DNA from: Cochliopodium minus
Taxonomy: Eukaryota; Discosea; Himatismenida; Cochliopodiidae
Reading direction: 5' to 3'
DNA: 10,093 nucleotides
NCBI GenBank assembly: GCA_024220525.1
Contig: JAMYWO010000061.1
Span: forward strand, 101,844 to 111,936
Shown here in pieces: positions 6,809 to 10,093 of this stretch. Both the position numbers and the translations under genes were made by a program. Every line of letters starts with the position of its first letter. The first letter of the stretch is position 1. The notes below the pieces were generated by a model. The model did not search any database. It was not told the origin of the DNA and saw only the letters and a program-made list of their open reading frames with translations.

Positions 6809-9800
6809 ATGAGTGATGGATGGATATCAACGAGAAAATCAAAATCCAAAGATAATAGCAAGTCAATCAAATTTGATGAGATTGAAGATATTTATTTTTC
6901 TCCCACCAAATCTCCAGAATCAAAGAAAAGAGAAAGAGAGAATCAAAATAATGGTAATAATACAACAACAAATGTCAAAAATGCAAAGATTATAAAGGTG
7001 GCGACACCTACAAAGAAGAAGAAATCGATGGTAATTGAAGATAGTGATGAGGATAATTCGAATATAGATTCCAAATCTCTTCCAAAGCAAAATAAAATAA
7101 ATAATAATAATATCATAAACAGCAAATCGAAATCAATTAAAGATAGTATCAATAATAAATCGAATAATAAAGTGTATTTAACCTCTAATAAAAAGAATGA
7201 AAATCTCAAAATCTCGAAATCCACATCCAAGATAAAGGAAAAGGATGATAAGAAGGAACTGAAGCTTATAGATCTGATAGATAGCGAATCTGATTCGCTG
7301 GAATCGTTCATAAGCAAAATACCAGGGCTGAATAATCATTCATCCTCTTCAAAGAATAGCAACATTAAAAATACTTCCATGAGGTAAAAAAATTAATATA
7401 ATTGGAAATATATATGAAAAAATTGATCCAATTGATCTAATATAGTTGGAGAATATTTAAAAATCTATCATACTTGGCTATATATTAATATTCATTGTTA
7501 ATAATTGAATCTTACATTTAATTATCCATCTTTATCGACTTTAAATTTAATTTTTCTCAAAACACAAAAGTGATACCAAGAATGCAAATTCCCCAAAAAG
7601 AACAAACAATTCCACCAACAAAAACAACACAAATAATTCCTCATCTCAAAAGAGAAAGGGAGTGATGATCAGTGCCATTGAATCGAGTGATGACTCCACC
7701 ATAGAGAGCCAAGACAACAAAAAGAAAGCGAGCATAACAGAGAAACCGGTGTGTTGTTATGGGAGTGACTGTTATAGAACGAGCAGTGACCATCTGAGCA
7801 AGTATTCTCATCCTCATTTGGAAAATGGGAATAAAAACAGAAATAAAATAAATTTGGAAATAATCAAAAACAATATCCAAAATAGTTATAGTAACTCTAC
7901 TCAAAGTCCTATTCAAAACAAAAAGAATGATAATAAAAATAACAACAATAAAAATATGAATATTATTCTGAGTAATTCTCAAAATGACAAAAAAGATGTT
8001 CGAGTTGTGCCCAGTAAACCTGTCTTTCTATTCAAAAGCCAAAACTCTAGCACTAATAATAACAATATTAATATTAATAATAGCAACAGGAACAGCCAGA
8101 ACAGCAGCTCTCAAGGCAGCCAAAACGAAAGTAAATTCAAGTTCCAAACAGACTCTAAATCAAAATCCACCTCTATAAGTACCAATAACAATAACAATTT
8201 TAACAATACAAATAATAACAATAACAACAACAGCAATAATAACAATGTTAATAATAATTTTAAAACTAACTCGATGATTACAAACAAAACGAGCAATAAC
8301 ATTATTGCAAATAATACCAAAAAAAGCACCCAAAACAACACTACAACCAACAAAAAGACTGTCCACTCCAAAACCTCCGCCAAAACCTCCGCCAAAACTT
8401 CTTCTAAGACAAAAAGCAACGACAACTTTATCACAAAGTACAACAAAAACAAATCAAATGCTCCCAAAACCAATTCCAAGCATTCTCTGTGGAATGACAA
8501 GTACGAGCCCACTTGTGTAGAAGAACTTGCTGTCAATCCTGGCAAGATCAAAGAAGTGAGGAGCTGGATACAGAACGCCCTTTTGTATTGCAAGTTCAAG
8601 GGCGGTCTTAACAAGGGTCTTCCTCCCATGATCGACAACGAACTTGTCACTTCTTGTAAAATGCTTTGTTTGTCTGGTCCGTCTGGTAAAAAAAAAAAAA
8701 TTTTTCTTAAATTTAGGAAAATTATCCGACACCAAATATTTTTTTTTTTCAATAATTTTTCTCATTCAAAAATAAAAGGGTAAAATTTTTTTTTATTTTT
8801 TTAATTCATTTTTCATTCATTTATTTCTTTAAAGGTGTGGAAAGACAGTTTTGGTCAAGAATTTGGCGAAGGAGATGGGCGTGGAGATTCTGGAGTACAT
8901 CAACAGCACGGCTTGTTACTGGAAAGACAGCGAAGATAAGATGCAGATCCCCTTCGAAAATCAGTTTGAAAATTTTAAAGAATTTGTTCACAGTTCTCAA
9001 AGATATCCTTCCTTGAACAACACAAGTAAAATTTTTGTTTTTTAATTTTATTTTTATCAATTTTTCTTTTATTTTGATTTTTTATTTTTAAATTTAAATT
9101 TAAATTTATTTTTTATTTTATCTTTTTAATTAAATTTTATTTTAATAATATTTTTTTTTAATCTTAAATTTAATTTTAAATCTCTGTTTTTTAATTAGAT
9201 AATGATAACCAACCTGTTCAACAGATAATAGTGATTGAGGACATTCCTCCTGTCATTTTGATGGATGAAAACAATGTCTCGATGTTTCGTGGAATGATCT
9301 CCAAGTTCTTCTGGGAGACCAACTTTCCCCTCATTTTGATCTTGTGCGACACTTCTGAGGGAACTTCAGAGTTGAGAAACTACCTGGACGAATCTGTCAC
9401 TAAAAGCTCTTATTTCAAACACATAAAGTTATTTCAGAATTTTTTTTCATTTTTCCATTTTTCATTTTTATTTTTAAAATTTTTATTCTATATTTTTTTT
9501 TCTGATTTTTTAATTTTTTTTTGACCTTTGTTTTTACAATATTTTTAATTTATTTTATTTTTCATTTTTCAATTATCTTTTTTTTTCGTTTTTATTTTTT
9601 TATTTTATTTTAATTTGTTTTATTAGTTTATTATTTTTTTATTTTATTTGTTGATTTTATCTTTTTCATTTTTTTATCAATAATTTCATAATGTTTTAGA
9701 TTTTTTTTATTTTTTATTTGTTGAATTTTTATTCATTTTTTTTATTTTTTTATTTTTTTATTTTTTTATTTTTTTATTTTTTTATTATTTTTTTTAGAAT

Positions 9801-9989
9801 GAATCCTATAGCAGACAAATTCTTGAAGAAGAGTCTCACCAATGTACTGGAAGAAGAGTCGAAGCCTTTCAGCAGCGAGCTCGTCAAACAAGTTATGGAA
9901 GAGTCCAGAGGAGACATCAGAAGCGCCATCAACAACCTTCAAATCTATTTCCTCGGAAACAAAAAGCTTCCTTCTCAAATAAACGAAAA
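6809..9989 (+). CDS. rad17: RAD17-like checkpoint clamp loader, 5' half with PBZ zinc finger (partial; five exons)
   Basis: Proposed exons are 6809-7383, 7571-8685, 8835-9025, 9199-9427 and 9798-9989; the gene continues past the right edge (about 767 codons visible). Residues 1-490 are low-complexity, rich in N, S and K, with acidic Ser patches (VIEDSDED, SAIESSDDS). At 250-273 lies a PBZ finger with C253, C259, H266 and H272. The RFC-like AAA+ core follows: LWNDKYEPTCVEELAVNP (from about 498), a P-loop GPSG/CGKT split by an intron, Walker B VIED (about 639-642), and GDIRSAINNLQ near the end. These match RAD17, which loads the 9-1-1 clamp at DNA damage. Introns 1, 3 and 4 keep phase. The P-loop intron (8686-8834) does not: a phase-1 donor meets a phase-2 acceptor, so one base is missing or the splice is unusual. 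The next expected block, with the conserved ALGK..Y.KR element, is absent from the window. The start is the first ATG of the open frame. Confidence 0.85.
7743..7814 (+). other. PBZ zinc-finger coding segment in RAD17
   Basis: The 24 codons read K-P-V-C-C-Y-G-S-D-C-Y-R, four residues, H, then Y at +4 and H-P at the end. This satisfies the PBZ consensus [KR]xxCx[FY]GxxCYRxxxxHxxx[FY]xHP at every fixed position. PBZ fingers bind poly(ADP-ribose) in damage-response proteins such as APLF and CHFR. Here the finger would bring the clamp loader to PARylated sites. Confidence 0.88.
8035..8300 (+). repeat. AAT/AAC-type asparagine-coding low-complexity tract
   Basis: Within RAD17 exon 2, most codons are AAT or AAC (with AGC, AGT, ACA and ATT), giving Asn-rich runs in the disordered linker between the PBZ finger and the AAA+ core. 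Such tracts are hallmarks of dictyostelid-type proteomes and are usually unstable in length. Confidence 0.8.
8370..8405 (+). repeat. 12-bp tandem repeat coding KTSA units in RAD17
   Basis: The unit AAAACCTCCGCC occurs exactly at 8370-8381 and 8382-8393, then in a diverged third copy to 8405. It codes KTSA-KTSA-KTSS, just before the conserved AAA+ core. The C-rich third positions differ from the AAT-rich sequence upstream. Confidence 0.85.
9428..9797 (+). repeat. T-rich RAD17 intron with (T7A)n array
   Basis: The intron starts GTTATT at 9428 and ends TTTTTAG at 9797. Nearly all of it is T with scattered A. Near its 3' end an A falls exactly every 8 bases from 9744 to 9784 (six positions), a TTTTTTTA array. 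The flanking exons join in phase through a Lys codon. Confidence 0.8.
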
Positions 9990-10093
9990 GTAAACAAAAT
10001 TTTTATTTTTTATTTCAAATTTTTTATTTTTTTATTTTTTTATTTTTTTATTTTTTTATTTTTTTATTTTTTTATTTTTTTATTTTTTTATTT
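9990..10093 (+). repeat. Start of next RAD17 intron with (T7A)n array, cut by window edge
   Basis: A GTAAAC donor at 9990 opens an intron that becomes a strict 8-base array with A at 10026, 10034 and every 8 bases to 10090 (nine positions). The unit is the same as in the preceding intron. No acceptor or further exon appears before the edge. Confidence 0.85.

Noticed and set aside
6943-7317. - strand hydrophobic frame opposite RAD17 exon 1
   Set aside because: Antisense of the Ser/Lys/Asp-rich disordered region, with no independent support.
8111-8752. Long - strand frame opposite RAD17 exon 2
   Set aside because: Its Leu/Val runs are the antisense of the Asn-rich and Lys-rich coding tract.
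1-10093. T-rich arrays at both ends taken as telomeres of a mini-chromosome
   Set aside because: Both arrays have the same strand orientation, while telomeres would be inverted relative to each other. They contain no G, and each continues an intron with a proper splice site.
1-10093. CRISPR array, integron, IS element, bacterial-type operon
   Set aside because: Spliceosomal introns and eukaryotic families throughout. No spaced repeats, transposase, or terminal inverted repeats with target duplications were seen.

Overview
Organism: a very AT-rich nuclear genome from a protist, most like a dictyostelid or related amoebozoan. The signs are short GT-AG introns, A-runs just before start codons (3331, 4143, 5264), asparagine runs coded by AAT/AAC, homopolymeric introns and use of all three standard stop codons. 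The species cannot be fixed from the sequence. One ambiguous base (n, 2700) shows this is an assembled consensus. Layout: (a) 1-1374, + strand, the 3' half of a RAD17-like checkpoint clamp-loader gene in four exons, entered from a (T6A)n intron. (b) 1375-2329, no supportable gene. (c) 2330-2758, + strand, a damaged or fragmentary ankyrin-repeat gene. (d) 2861-3331, - strand, a Lys/Glu-rich coiled-coil protein with a possible N-terminal extension hidden behind an A19 run. (e) 3669-4004, - strand, a 111-residue protein resembling the LD5-LIM1 segment of paxillin. (f) 4143-5094, + strand, a three-exon membrane protein resembling the Tim17/22/23-TIMMDC1 superfamily, divergent from (e). (g) 5264-6585, + strand, a two-exon coiled-coil protein of the SSX2IP/ADIP/Msd1 centrosomal family. 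(h) 6809 to the right edge, + strand, the 5' half of RAD17: a long disordered Asn/Ser/Lys-rich N-terminus, a consensus PBZ (poly-ADP-ribose-binding) zinc finger, then the RFC-like AAA+ core. It runs out in a (T7A)n intron at the window edge. Main point: the right edge carries the start of RAD17 and the left edge its end, on the same strand, without overlap and in the wrong order for a linear gene. Reading off the right edge and back onto the left edge would give one RAD17, lacking only the segment between the AAA+ domain and the C-terminal domain. That fits a circular molecule, a tandemly repeated (perhaps collapsed) segment, or a misassembly in T-rich intron repeats. The other genes (cytoskeletal adaptor, centrosomal protein, mitochondrial-type membrane protein) are ordinary housekeeping types and form no obvious functional cluster with RAD17.
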